DNA from: Petrocella sp024636985
GTDB lineage: Bacteria; Bacillota; Clostridia; Lachnospirales; Vallitaleaceae
Assembly: GCA_024636985.1 (NCBI GenBank)
Contig: JAGXFY010000036.1
Span: 1-58,324, forward strand
Reading direction: 5' to 3'
DNA length: 58,324 nucleotides
Below are positions 41,706-50,352 of this stretch, in pieces. Every line of letters begins with the position of its first letter. Position 1 is the first letter of the stretch. The notes under the pieces were generated by a model. The model had not been told where the DNA came from. It saw only the letters and a list, made by a program, of their open reading frames with translations, and ran no database searches. Position numbers and translations under genes: made by a program.

Positions 41706-42899
41706 TTATTTGCTGATTACAGTTACAGATCCTGAACCAACTGTTCTTCCACCCTCACGGATTGAGAACTTTTGACCGAGTTCCATTGCGATTGGCGCAA
41801 TTAATTCTACGTCCATCTCAAGGTTGTCGCCAGGCATACACATTTCTACACCTTCTGGTAAATTGATGACACCAGTTACGTCAGTAGTTGTGAAGTAGAA
41901 TTGTGGTCTGTAGTTACCGAAAAATGGTGTATGACGTCCACCCTCTTCTTTTTTAAGTACGTATACTTGTGCTTTGAATGTTGTATGAGGTGTAATTGAA
42001 CCAGGCGCTGCAAGTACTTGTCCACGTTCAATCTCTTCTCTCTGTACACCACGAAGCAATGCGCCAATGTTGTCACCCGCTTGTGCTTCATCAAGAAGCT
42101 TACGGAACATCTCTACGCCTGTACAAACAACTTTTCTTGACTCTTCTTTAAGACCAACAATTTCAACGTTGTCTTGAACGTGTAGAACACCACGATCAAC
42201 TTTACCAGTCGCAACTGTACCACGTCCAGTAATTGAGAAAACGTCCTCGATTGGCATCAAGAAAGGCTTGTCTGTTTCACGGATTGGCTCTGGAATATAG
42301 TCATCGCAAGCTTGCATTAATTCAAGAACGATATCGCCCCATTTGCTGCTTGTATCTTCAAGTGCTCTAAGTGCTGAACCTTGGATAACTGGAAGATCAT
42401 CTCCAGGGAATCCATAATCAGATAACAATTCTCTGATTTCCATTTCAACCAATTCTAGTAATTCTTCATCATCAACCATGTCACATTTGTTCATGAATAC
42501 AACGATATGTGTACCACCAACTTGACGTGTTAATAGTATATGCTCTCTTGTTTGAGCCATTGGTCCGTCAGTTGCCGCAACAACAAGGATAGAACCGTCC
42601 ATTTGAGCCGCTCCGGTAATCATGTTCTTAACGTAGTCGGCGTGACCTGGGCAGTCAACGTGAGCGTAGTGACGATTCATAGTCTCGTACTCAACGTGTG
42701 CTGTAGAGATTGTAATCCCTCTTTCTCTTTCCTCTGGTGCTTTATCAATGTTATCGAAATCAACGATTGATCCAGTACCAAGTCTATCGAACAATACTTT
42801 TGTGATAGCTGCTGTTAAAGTTGTTTTACCATGGTCAACGTGACCAATTGTTCCAATATTTACATGCGGTTTCGTTCTTTCATACTTAGCTTTACCCAT
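41706..42899 (-). CDS. tuf: Elongation factor Tu
   Basis: A 397-residue EF-Tu. GTP-binding motifs: GHVDHGKTTL (19-28), DCPGHADY near 80, NKCDMVD near 135 and SALRAL near 174. The switch region reads PEERERGITI. The frame is open to 42932, but the ATG at 42899 gives the standard start MGKAKYERTKPHVNIGTIGH with GGAGG 10 bases upstream. It has its own promoter just after fusA and its own terminator. Only one tuf copy is in the window. Confidence 0.98.
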   Translation of the reverse strand: MGKAKYERTKPHVNIGTIGHVDHGKTTLTAAITKVLFDRLGTGSIVDFDNIDKAPEERERGITISTAHVEYETMNRHYAHVDCPGHADYVKNMITGAAQMDGSILVVAATDGPMAQTREHILLTRQVGGTHIVVFMNKCDMVDDEELLELVEMEIRELLSDYGFPGDDLPVIQGSALRALEDTSSKWGDIVLELMQACDDYIPEPIRETDKPFLMPIEDVFSITGRGTVATGKVDRGVLHVQDNVEIVGLKEESRKVVCTGVEMFRKLLDEAQAGDNIGALLRGVQREEIERGQVLAAPGSITPHTTFKAQVYVLKKEEGGRHTPFFGNYRPQFYFTTTDVTGVINLPEGVEMCMPGDNLEMDVELIAPIAMELGQKFSIREGGRTVGSGSVTVISK

Positions 42900-42980
42900 T
42901 ACTTTTTTTCCTCCTTTAATCAATGACAACAAGAAATATTAAATTCCTTGGTCATAACTTATCTGTTTTTTCTAATTAGA

Positions 42981-43009
42981 ATTATATTTTATTGTACATC
43001 CAATTGCAA
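42981..43009 (-). promoter_or_regulatory. Separate sigma-A promoter of tuf
   Basis: Minus-strand TTGCAA (43004-43009), 17 bases, perfect TATAAT (42981-42986). It begins 11 bases after the fusA stop codon and would give tuf extra transcription beyond read-through. Confidence 0.75.
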
Positions 43010-43020
43010 GGACTATTTCC

Positions 43021-45108
43021 TTACTCAAGGCCTTTTCCAGAAAGTATTTTTTCTTGAATACTCTTAGGAAGTTGTTCATAATGTGAAAACTGCATTGAGA
43101 ATGTACCACGTCCCTGTGATTTGGATCGTATGTCTGTTGAATATCCAAACATCTCAGATAATGCAACATAACAATGAATAGATTGAGCACCATTTCTAGG
43201 CTCCATACCTTCTATTCTTCCACGTCTTGAGTTAATGTCACCAATGACATCACCCATATACTCTTCAGGTACAAGTATATCTACTTTCATGATTGGTTCA
43301 AGTAGTACTGAATCACCTTTTTTCATAGCCTCTTTAAAAGCCATTGAACCGGCAATCTTAAATGCCATCTCTGAAGAGTCGACATCATGGTAAGAACCGT
43401 CGTAACAGTCTGCACGAACACCAACAACTTCATAACCTGCAAGAACACCGGATTGCATTGCATCCTTGATACCTGCATCAACTGCCGGTACGTACTCTCT
43501 TGGGATGGATCCACCTGATGTTGAATTGACGAATTCATACGTGATTTCGCCGTTAACATCCATGGGTTCAAATCTTACTTTACAATGTCCGTACTGCCCA
43601 CGTCCACCGGATTGTCGTGCATATTTCTTATCCACATCAACGGCTTTAGTAAGGGTTTCTTTATAAGCAACCTGTGGTGCACCTACATTGGCTTCAACTT
43701 TAAACTCTCTTAGCATACGGTCTACAATGATTTCAAGATGAAGTTCACCCATACCGGCTATGATGGTTTGTCCTGTTTCAGTATTTGTAAATGTTTTGAA
43801 AGTTGGGTCCTCTTCTGCAAGTTTTGCAAGGGCGATGCCCATTTTATCTTGTCCGGCCTTTGTTTTAGGTTCAATGGCTACCGATATTACGGGTTCTGGG
43901 AACACCATTGACTCAAGAATAACAGGGTGTTTTTCATCACTAAGGGTATCTCCTGTTGTTGTCAACTTAAGACCAACGGCTGCCGCAATATCCCCAGAAT
44001 AAACTTTTTCAAGCTCTTCTCTTTTGTTTGCATGCATTTGAAGAATTCTTCCCATACGCTCTTTTTTATTCTTTGTAGAATTAAGAACATAGGAACCTGC
44101 ATTGATGGTTCCTGAATAAACTCTAAAGAAGACCAGTTTACCCACAAATGGGTCCGACATAACCTTAAAAGCCAATGCTGAGAAAGGTGCTTCATCCGAT
44201 GCCGGTCTGTCAACTTCTTCTTCAGTATCCATGTCATAACCTTGTATTGCTGGAACGTCAAGTGGAGATGGCATATATTCTATAACTGCATCCAAAAGCT
44301 TTTGAACACCTTTATTCTTATATGCAGAACCACAGAAAACAGGTATAATTTTTACCCCTATGGTCGCTCTACGAAGTGCCGCCTTAAGTTCAAGGGTCGA
44401 AATCTCTTCGCCTTCTAAGTACATCATCATAAGATCTTCATCTGTATCCGCTATTTTCTCTACCATTTCATTGTGGTATTCTGTAGCTACTTCGACCATA
44501 TCTGCCGGAATATCAACTTCTGAAATATCTTCACCTAAATCATCATTATAGATGTAGGCTTTCATCGTCATTAGGTCAACCAAGCCTACAAAGTCTTCTT
44601 CAGAACCTATTGGTAACTGAATCGGTACAGCATTTGCACCAAGACGTTCTTTGATCATACTAACAACGTTAAAGAAATCTGCACCCATAATATCCATCTT
44701 GTTAACAAATGCCATTCTAGGTACTTCATATTTGTCCGCTTGACGCCATACTGTTTCAGACTGAGGTTCAACCCCACCCTTAGCACAGAAAACACCAACC
44801 GCACTATCTAGTACACGGAGAGATCGTTCAACTTCAACAGTGAAGTCAACGTGACCTGGTGTGTCTATGATGTTGATTCTATTATCTAACCATGAACATG
44901 TTGTCGCAGCAGAAGTAATGGTTATACCTCTTTCTTGCTCTTGCTCCATCCAGTCCATTGTTGCTGCACCTTCATGAGTTTCACCGATCTTATGGCTTAT
45001 GCCTGTATAAAATAGTATACGCTCAGTCAAGGTAGTTTTACCGGCATCAATATGTGCCATGATGCCGATGTTTCTGGTCCGATCTAACGGATAATTTCTA
45101 CCTGCCAA
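43021..45108 (-). CDS. fusA: Elongation factor G
   Basis: A 695-residue EF-G, the translocation GTPase. Motifs: AHIDAGKTTL (18-27), the switch segment EQERGITITSAA, DTPGHVDFT, NKMDIMG, and the domain IV tip around RGQYGHCKVRFEPM and GGSIPREYVPAVDAG. Full length and typical. It lies 75 bases after rpsG and before the tuf promoter. Confidence 0.98.
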   Translation of the reverse strand: MAGRNYPLDRTRNIGIMAHIDAGKTTLTERILFYTGISHKIGETHEGAATMDWMEQEQERGITITSAATTCSWLDNRINIIDTPGHVDFTVEVERSLRVLDSAVGVFCAKGGVEPQSETVWRQADKYEVPRMAFVNKMDIMGADFFNVVSMIKERLGANAVPIQLPIGSEEDFVGLVDLMTMKAYIYNDDLGEDISEVDIPADMVEVATEYHNEMVEKIADTDEDLMMMYLEGEEISTLELKAALRRATIGVKIIPVFCGSAYKNKGVQKLLDAVIEYMPSPLDVPAIQGYDMDTEEEVDRPASDEAPFSALAFKVMSDPFVGKLVFFRVYSGTINAGSYVLNSTKNKKERMGRILQMHANKREELEKVYSGDIAAAVGLKLTTTGDTLSDEKHPVILESMVFPEPVISVAIEPKTKAGQDKMGIALAKLAEEDPTFKTFTNTETGQTIIAGMGELHLEIIVDRMLREFKVEANVGAPQVAYKETLTKAVDVDKKYARQSGGRGQYGHCKVRFEPMDVNGEITYEFVNSTSGGSIPREYVPAVDAGIKDAMQSGVLAGYEVVGVRADCYDGSYHDVDSSEMAFKIAGSMAFKEAMKKGDSVLLEPIMKVDILVPEEYMGDVIGDINSRRGRIEGMEPRNGAQSIHCYVALSEMFGYSTDIRSKSQGRGTFSMQFSHYEQLPKSIQEKILSGKGLE

Positions 45109-45183
45109 AGTATTTCCTCCTTTGGTACTAAACTGTTAATGAATTACAATCTGTTCTATTAGGCTAAAAAGCCAAACAGATTT

Positions 45184-45654
45184 TTACCATCTGAAATGTG
45201 CAAATGCTTTGTTTGCTTCTGCCATTTTGTGTGTATCTTCTTTTTTCTTAACAGACCCACCGGTGTTATTCAGTGCATCTAATAATTCTCCAGCTAATCG
45301 GTCTACCATGGTCTTTTCTCCACGTTTTCTTGTTTGGATTGTTAACCAACGTAGTCCAAGGGCTTGTCTTCTATCCGGACGTACTTCGATTGGCACTTGG
45401 TATGTTGCCCCACCGACACGTCTTGCTTTTACTTCTAGTACAGGCATGATGTTACCTAGAGCCTCTTGGAAAGCCTCTAATCCATCTTTACCTGATTTTT
45501 CTGCTACTTTTTCAAAAGCACCGTATACGATCTTTTGTGCAGCACCTTTTTTACCGTCTAACATGATATTGTTGATCAGTTTGGTTACAACCTTGTTTCC
45601 ATATATTGGATCTGGTAATACATCTCTTTTGGGTGTATGTCCTTTACGTGGCAC
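45184..45654 (-). CDS. rpsG: 30S ribosomal protein S7
   Basis: A 156-residue S7 of the small-subunit head, which in E. coli represses the str operon by binding the rpsL-rpsG gap. Seen are PRKGHTPKRDVLPDPIYGNK, VGGATYQVPIEVRPDRRQAL and KMAEANKAFAHFRW. A 200-base gap with strong hairpins precedes it. Confidence 0.98.
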   Translation of the reverse strand: MPRKGHTPKRDVLPDPIYGNKVVTKLINNIMLDGKKGAAQKIVYGAFEKVAEKSGKDGLEAFQEALGNIMPVLEVKARRVGGATYQVPIEVRPDRRQALGLRWLTIQTRKRGEKTMVDRLAGELLDALNNTGGSVKKKEDTHKMAEANKAFAHFRW

Positions 45655-45681
45655 GGTTCTTCCCTCCTTAATTATTGATTT

Positions 45682-45735
45682 GCGCCTTTGCGCTAAATTA
45701 ATTCACAGGTACTCGCAGAAACCTTATGGTTTCTG
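45682..45735 (-). promoter_or_regulatory. rpsL-rpsG intergenic hairpins, possible S7 control site
   Basis: Two perfect hairpins lie just upstream of rpsG: an 8-bp stem CAGAAACC/GGTTTCTG with a 4-base loop (45716-45735), and GCGC-AAAG-GCGC (45682-45693), close to the rpsG ribosome binding site. In E. coli the matching gap is the S7 repressor site. I infer a similar role by position only. Confidence 0.45.
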
Positions 45736-45854
45736 TGTGTCGTGCTAGTTTTTCATATATTTGATCCTGCAACCACAGGTTATATACATTCATAACTCGC
45801 ACTACATCGAACAACGCTTCTTCATTTAGAAGGTGTTCTATTTAATACTTTTAA

Positions 45855-46274
45855 TTAGCTTTTTACTTTAGGTCGTTTTGCTCCGTATTTAGAACGAGAT
45901 TGACGACGGTCAGCTACGCCTGCTGTATCTAATGTACCTCTGACTACGTGATAACGTGTACCTGGTAAGTCTTTAACTCTACCACCTCTAATGAGAACAA
46001 CACTATGCTCTTGTAAGTTGTGGCCTTCACCTGGGATGTAACCTGTTACTTCTAGTCCATTTGTCAAACGCACTCTGGCGATTTTTCTAAGGGCTGAGTT
46101 AGGCTTCTTAGGTGTAGCAGTTTTAACAGCTGTACAAACGCCACGCTTTTGAGGCGCTGAGATATTTGTCGACTTCTTATGTAAGGAGTTAAACCCTTTT
46201 TGAAGTGCTGGCGCTGTTGATTTCTTAACGATTTCTTTTCTGCCTTTTCTAACTAACTGGTTAATAGTTGGCAT
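45855..46274 (-). CDS. rpsL: 30S ribosomal protein S12
   Basis: A 139-residue S12 at the decoding centre. The TATPKKPNSALRKIARVRL and GEGHNLQEHSVVLIRGGRVK segments carry the lysines and proline that change in streptomycin-resistant strains; all look wild type. The frame opens at a GTG (46283) that is part of the ribosome binding site AGGAGGTG; the ATG at 46274 is the start. It overlaps the L7Ae-like gene by 14 bases. Confidence 0.98.
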   Translation of the reverse strand: MPTINQLVRKGRKEIVKKSTAPALQKGFNSLHKKSTNISAPQKRGVCTAVKTATPKKPNSALRKIARVRLTNGLEVTGYIPGEGHNLQEHSVVLIRGGRVKDLPGTRYHVVRGTLDTAGVADRRQSRSKYGAKRPKVKS

Positions 46275-46539
46275 TCTTTTCACCTCCTGAAAATGAGTTG
46301 TTTACGATCAGTGCTGCGGTTGCGGCTTTAACTTTAACATTGCAAGCTTTGCCTAGTTCTTCCATTGTCTTCACATACACAATTGCTATATGGTTGGCTT
46401 CTGCCATCTCTGTGAGCTTTGCCAGCAGTCGTTTATTTGCATCTTCTGCAACAAACAATACCTCTACTTGGTTACGCTCAAGTGCTCTTAGCGTTTGCTT
46501 AGTACCTACAATTTTGGAACCTTCTTGTAATCTGTGCAT
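46261..46539 (-). CDS. L7Ae-family ribosomal/kink-turn RNA-binding protein (YbxF-like)
   Basis: A 92-residue protein of the L7Ae/L30e/S12e family. It has the signature KIVGTKQTLRALE and VLFVAEDANKRL, and the KACNVKVKAATAALIV segment near the C-terminus. Bacillus YbxF, at the same place before rpsL, binds kink-turn RNA; I infer the same here. The start is uncertain. ATG codons exist at 46569, 46557, 46548 and 46539; the last has AAAGAGATGG 5 bases upstream and gives the family length. The C-terminal 14 bases overlap rpsL. Confidence 0.88.
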   Translation of the reverse strand: MHRLQEGSKIVGTKQTLRALERNQVEVLFVAEDANKRLLAKLTEMAEANHIAIVYVKTMEELGKACNVKVKAATAALIVNNSFSGGEKNANY

Positions 46540-46574
46540 AGTAACCATCTCTTTCATTAAAGAATTCATTCCTG

Positions 46575-46654
46575 TCTGCTATATTAAACTACAGACAAAA
46601 TACGCATCAAAATGCACACTGATGAATTCTATCACGAGTTACCTGTTCTGTCAA
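46575..46654 (-). promoter_or_regulatory. Promoter and short leader of the L7Ae-rpsL-rpsG-fusA operon
   Basis: Minus-strand TTGACA (46649-46654), 17 bases, TAGAAT (46626-46631). The short leader contains a 6-bp TGTCTG/CAGACA hairpin close to the first possible start codons. It separates this operon from rpoBC, whose terminator lies just upstream. Confidence 0.78.
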
Positions 46655-46687
46655 GAAAAACAGTTATATTTTAGTTTCATTAAAATC

Positions 46688-46717
46688 AAAAATAGGAAGC
46701 CCGTCTCGGCCTCCTAT
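46688..46717 (-). terminator. Terminator after rpoC
   Basis: A 10-bp stem (46692-46701 with 46708-46717, one G-U) with loop GAGACG is followed by a U-rich ATTTTTG on the minus strand. It starts 14 bases after the rpoC stop. Confidence 0.82.
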
Positions 46718-46730
46718 CTTTTATTGATCT

Positions 46731-49700
46731 CTAATATTCGTCCTGAAACAATGAATCATCTACGTTATCGTTATCAATATCTTTTTCTATAATATTGAGT
46801 TTTCTATAACGCTTCATACCCGTACCTGCTGGAATCAACTTACCAATGATGACGTTCTCTTTGAGGCCAATCAATGGATCTGACTTTCCTTTTATAGCTG
46901 CATCCGTCAAAACTTTGGTCGTTTCTTGGAATGAGGCTGCTGACAAGAAGGAGTTTGTTGCTAGAGATGCCTTCGTAATACCGAGTAGTACTTGGGTAGC
47001 TACAGCAACTTCAAGACCTTTGTCTTCCATTTCTCTATTAATTTTCTCAAATTCCAATCGATCAATCAAACTGCCCGGTAAGAAGGATGTGTCGCCACTG
47101 TCTTCAATACGGAGTTTTTTAAGCATTTGCCTACAAATAACCTCAATATGCTTATCATTGATTTCAACACCTTGGAGTCTGTAAACACGTTGTACCTCTT
47201 GTAACATATAGTCTTGAACCGCTCTAACACCTTTGATTCTTAGTGTATCATGAGGATTAACACTACCTTCGGTCAGCTCATCGCCTGCTTCTACCATACT
47301 ACCATCCGCAACCTTTGTTCTTGATCCGTAAGGGATTAGATATGCTTTTGATTCGCCGGTGTCTGCATTTGTAATGACCATTTCACGTTTTTTCTTCGTT
47401 TCTTGCATAACAGCTTTTCCGCTAAATTCTGCGATGATGGCCAAACCTTTTGGTTTTCTTCCTTCAAAAAGTTCTTCAACCCTAGGAAGACCTTGAGTGA
47501 TGTCATCAGCTGTTGCTATACCACCTGTATGGAAAGTACGCATTGTAAGCTGTGTTCCCGGCTCGCCGATAGATTGAGCTGCAATAATACCTACAGACTC
47601 TCCTACTTGAACCGGTATACCTGTCGCCATATTTGAACCATAGCACTTAGCACATACGCCTACTTCTGATTTACAAGATAAAACTGTTCTTATCTTAACT
47701 TGATCGATACCTGCTTTTATAATATTTCTTGCTTTAATTGGTGTAATCATACGATCGGCTCTTGCTAGAATTTCACCTGTCTTTGGATGCTTAATATCTT
47801 CAATCGACCAACGACCGCTCATTCTTTCTTCTAAGCCTTCAATGACTTCCTCGCCATCCATAAAGCTTTTTATAACCATACCTGCAACTTCCGGTTCATC
47901 TTTACAACAATCTGTTTCTCTGATTATAAGATCTTGAGAAACGTCAACCAATCTTCTCGTTAAGTAACCCGAGTCTGCCGTTCTAAGGGCTGTATCTGCA
48001 AGACCTTTACGAGCACCATGCGCAGATATGAAATACTCAAGTACATCAAGACCTTCACGGAAGTTAGATTTAATCGGAAGTTCAATTGTATGACCGGAGG
48101 TATCCGCCATAAGACCACGCATACCTGCAAGCTGTTTAATCTGATTATCAGATCCACGAGCTCCGGAATGTGCCATCATATAAATATTGTTGTATCTATC
48201 TAGATTACCAAGAAGTGCCTTAGTAATTTTATCATCACATTCGCGCCAAGTCTGAATAACGCTGTTATAACGCTCTTCTTCAGTCATTAAGCCACGCTTG
48301 AATTGTTTGATAATATCCTCGAGAGTTTTTTCAGCTTCCTCAACAAAACCTTTTTTCTCTTCTGGAACTTCCATATCCGATATGGATACGGTGATCGCGC
48401 TTTGGGTGGAATATTTGAAACCGAGTTTCTTGATTTCATCTAAAACTTCCGCTGTTCTTGTAGCGCCATGAACATTGATACAATAGTTCAAAATCTGTTG
48501 CATTTGTTTCTTACCGACTAGAAAATCAATTTCAAATAGGAGTTGATCATCTACAGTAACGCGATCGACAAATCCAAGATCTTGAGGAATAGCTTCATTA
48601 AAAATGATACGTCCTACAGTTGTTTCAATGAGACGTCTTTCTCGCTCACCATTAATGATGCGTACACGTTCAACCTTGACACGTGCATGCAAACTCACGA
48701 CTTTATTGTCATAAGCAAGAATCGCTTCATTTTCATCTTTGAAAATAGATCCTTCTCCCGGTTCACCTACTTTATCCAAGGTTAAATAATAAATACCAAG
48801 AACCATATCCTGTGAAGGAACAGATACCGGTGCACCATCGGATGGTTTTAATAGGTTGTTAGGAGATAATAGAAGGAAACGACATTCTGCTTGTGCTTCC
48901 ACGGACAAAGGTACATGGACCGCCATTTGGTCACCATCAAAGTCAGCATTATAAGCTGTACATACAAGAGGGTGCAACTTAATAGCTTTACCTTCAACCA
49001 ATACCGGTTCAAAGGCTTGTATACCAAGTCTATGTAGAGTGGGGGCACGGTTAAGCATAACAGGATGTTCTTTGATGACGTCTTCTAAAACGTCCCAAAC
49101 ACCAGGTTCAAGTCTTTCCACCATTTTTTTTGCTGATTTAATGTTATGTGCAAGACCGTCTTCTACCAATACTTTCATTACAAACGGCTTAAAAAGCTCA
49201 ATCGCCATTTCTTTTGGCAAACCACATTGATAAATCTTAAGTTCCGGTCCAACAACGATAACGGAACGTCCTGAATAGTCAACACGTTTACCTAGTAGGT
49301 TCTGACGGAAACGTCCTTGCTTACCTTTTAACATATCGGATAAGGATTTGAGTGGTCTGTTACCAGGTCCTGTAACAGGTCTTCCTCGTCTACCGTTGTC
49401 AATCAAAGCATCAACGGCTTCTTGGAGCATTCTTTTTTCATTTCTTACAATAATGTCAGGTGCACCCAGGTCCAAAAGTCTTTGAAGACGATTATTTCTG
49501 TTGATCACACGTCTGTATAAATCGTTTAGGTCTGAAGTGGCAAAACGTCCACCATCCAGCTGAACCATAGGACGAATATCTGGTGGTATAACCGGTACGA
49601 CAGATAAAACCATCCACTCAGGCAGATTGCCGGATTCTTTAAAGGCTTCAATAACTTCAAGACGCTTAATGATACGGGCTCTTTTTTGTCCTGAAGCATC

Positions 49701-50309
49701 TTTCAATGCTTTTTTAAGTTGTGCCGACTCACCGACAAGATCTATTTGTGATAGGATTTCACGTATGGCTTCTGCACCCATAGCCGCTCTAAATTTATGG
49801 CCATATTTTTCATAAGCTTCCGTGTATTCTTTTTCTGTCAATACTTGTTTGTACTGTAGTGATGTATCACCGGCATCAATGACGATGTAGGAAGCAAAGT
49901 ACAATACTTTTTCAAGTGTCCTAGGTGACATGTCTAGAATCAGACCCATTCGACTAGGAATACCTTTGAAGTACCAAATGTGAGATACAGGGGCTGCAAG
50001 TTCAATATGGCCCATACGTTCTCTTCTTACTTTGGATTTTGTAACTTCTACGCCACAACGATCACAAACCACACCTTTGTAACGTATTTTCTTATACTTA
50101 CCACAATTACATTCCCAGTCCTTGCTCGGGCCAAAGATTTTCTCGCAAAAGAGTCCGTCTTTTTCAGGCTTTAAGGTTCTGTAATTGATGGTTTCCGGCT
50201 TTTTGACTTCGCCCCTGGACCATTCTCTGACCCGTTCGGGTGAAGCAAGACCTATTTTAATAGCGTCAAATACCAACGCTTCAGATTGTTGCTTAACTTC
50301 ACTTTGCAT
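46731..50309 (-). CDS. rpoC: DNA-directed RNA polymerase beta' subunit
   Basis: A 1192-residue beta' subunit. The N-terminal zinc site is C67, C69, C82 and C85. The catalytic magnesium loop is NADFDGDQMAVH near 450, the bridge-helix and trigger-loop region includes MAHSGARGSDNQIKQLAGMR and TRRLVDVSQDL, and the second zinc site is CKSEVGVCAKCYG. Length is typical of Firmicutes, without the large insertion of proteobacteria. It follows rpoB by 43 bases and ends at a terminator. The C-terminus is acidic (DNDNVDDSLFQDEY). Confidence 0.98.
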   Translation of the reverse strand: MQSEVKQQSEALVFDAIKIGLASPERVREWSRGEVKKPETINYRTLKPEKDGLFCEKIFGPSKDWECNCGKYKKIRYKGVVCDRCGVEVTKSKVRRERMGHIELAAPVSHIWYFKGIPSRMGLILDMSPRTLEKVLYFASYIVIDAGDTSLQYKQVLTEKEYTEAYEKYGHKFRAAMGAEAIREILSQIDLVGESAQLKKALKDASGQKRARIIKRLEVIEAFKESGNLPEWMVLSVVPVIPPDIRPMVQLDGGRFATSDLNDLYRRVINRNNRLQRLLDLGAPDIIVRNEKRMLQEAVDALIDNGRRGRPVTGPGNRPLKSLSDMLKGKQGRFRQNLLGKRVDYSGRSVIVVGPELKIYQCGLPKEMAIELFKPFVMKVLVEDGLAHNIKSAKKMVERLEPGVWDVLEDVIKEHPVMLNRAPTLHRLGIQAFEPVLVEGKAIKLHPLVCTAYNADFDGDQMAVHVPLSVEAQAECRFLLLSPNNLLKPSDGAPVSVPSQDMVLGIYYLTLDKVGEPGEGSIFKDENEAILAYDNKVVSLHARVKVERVRIINGERERRLIETTVGRIIFNEAIPQDLGFVDRVTVDDQLLFEIDFLVGKKQMQQILNYCINVHGATRTAEVLDEIKKLGFKYSTQSAITVSISDMEVPEEKKGFVEEAEKTLEDIIKQFKRGLMTEEERYNSVIQTWRECDDKITKALLGNLDRYNNIYMMAHSGARGSDNQIKQLAGMRGLMADTSGHTIELPIKSNFREGLDVLEYFISAHGARKGLADTALRTADSGYLTRRLVDVSQDLIIRETDCCKDEPEVAGMVIKSFMDGEEVIEGLEERMSGRWSIEDIKHPKTGEILARADRMITPIKARNIIKAGIDQVKIRTVLSCKSEVGVCAKCYGSNMATGIPVQVGESVGIIAAQSIGEPGTQLTMRTFHTGGIATADDITQGLPRVEELFEGRKPKGLAIIAEFSGKAVMQETKKKREMVITNADTGESKAYLIPYGSRTKVADGSMVEAGDELTEGSVNPHDTLRIKGVRAVQDYMLQEVQRVYRLQGVEINDKHIEVICRQMLKKLRIEDSGDTSFLPGSLIDRLEFEKINREMEDKGLEVAVATQVLLGITKASLATNSFLSAASFQETTKVLTDAAIKGKSDPLIGLKENVIIGKLIPAGTGMKRYRKLNIIEKDIDNDNVDDSLFQDEY

Positions 50310-50352
50310 ATTGGGAAACTCCTTCCTTACGACCTACTTTTATCGATGTGAC

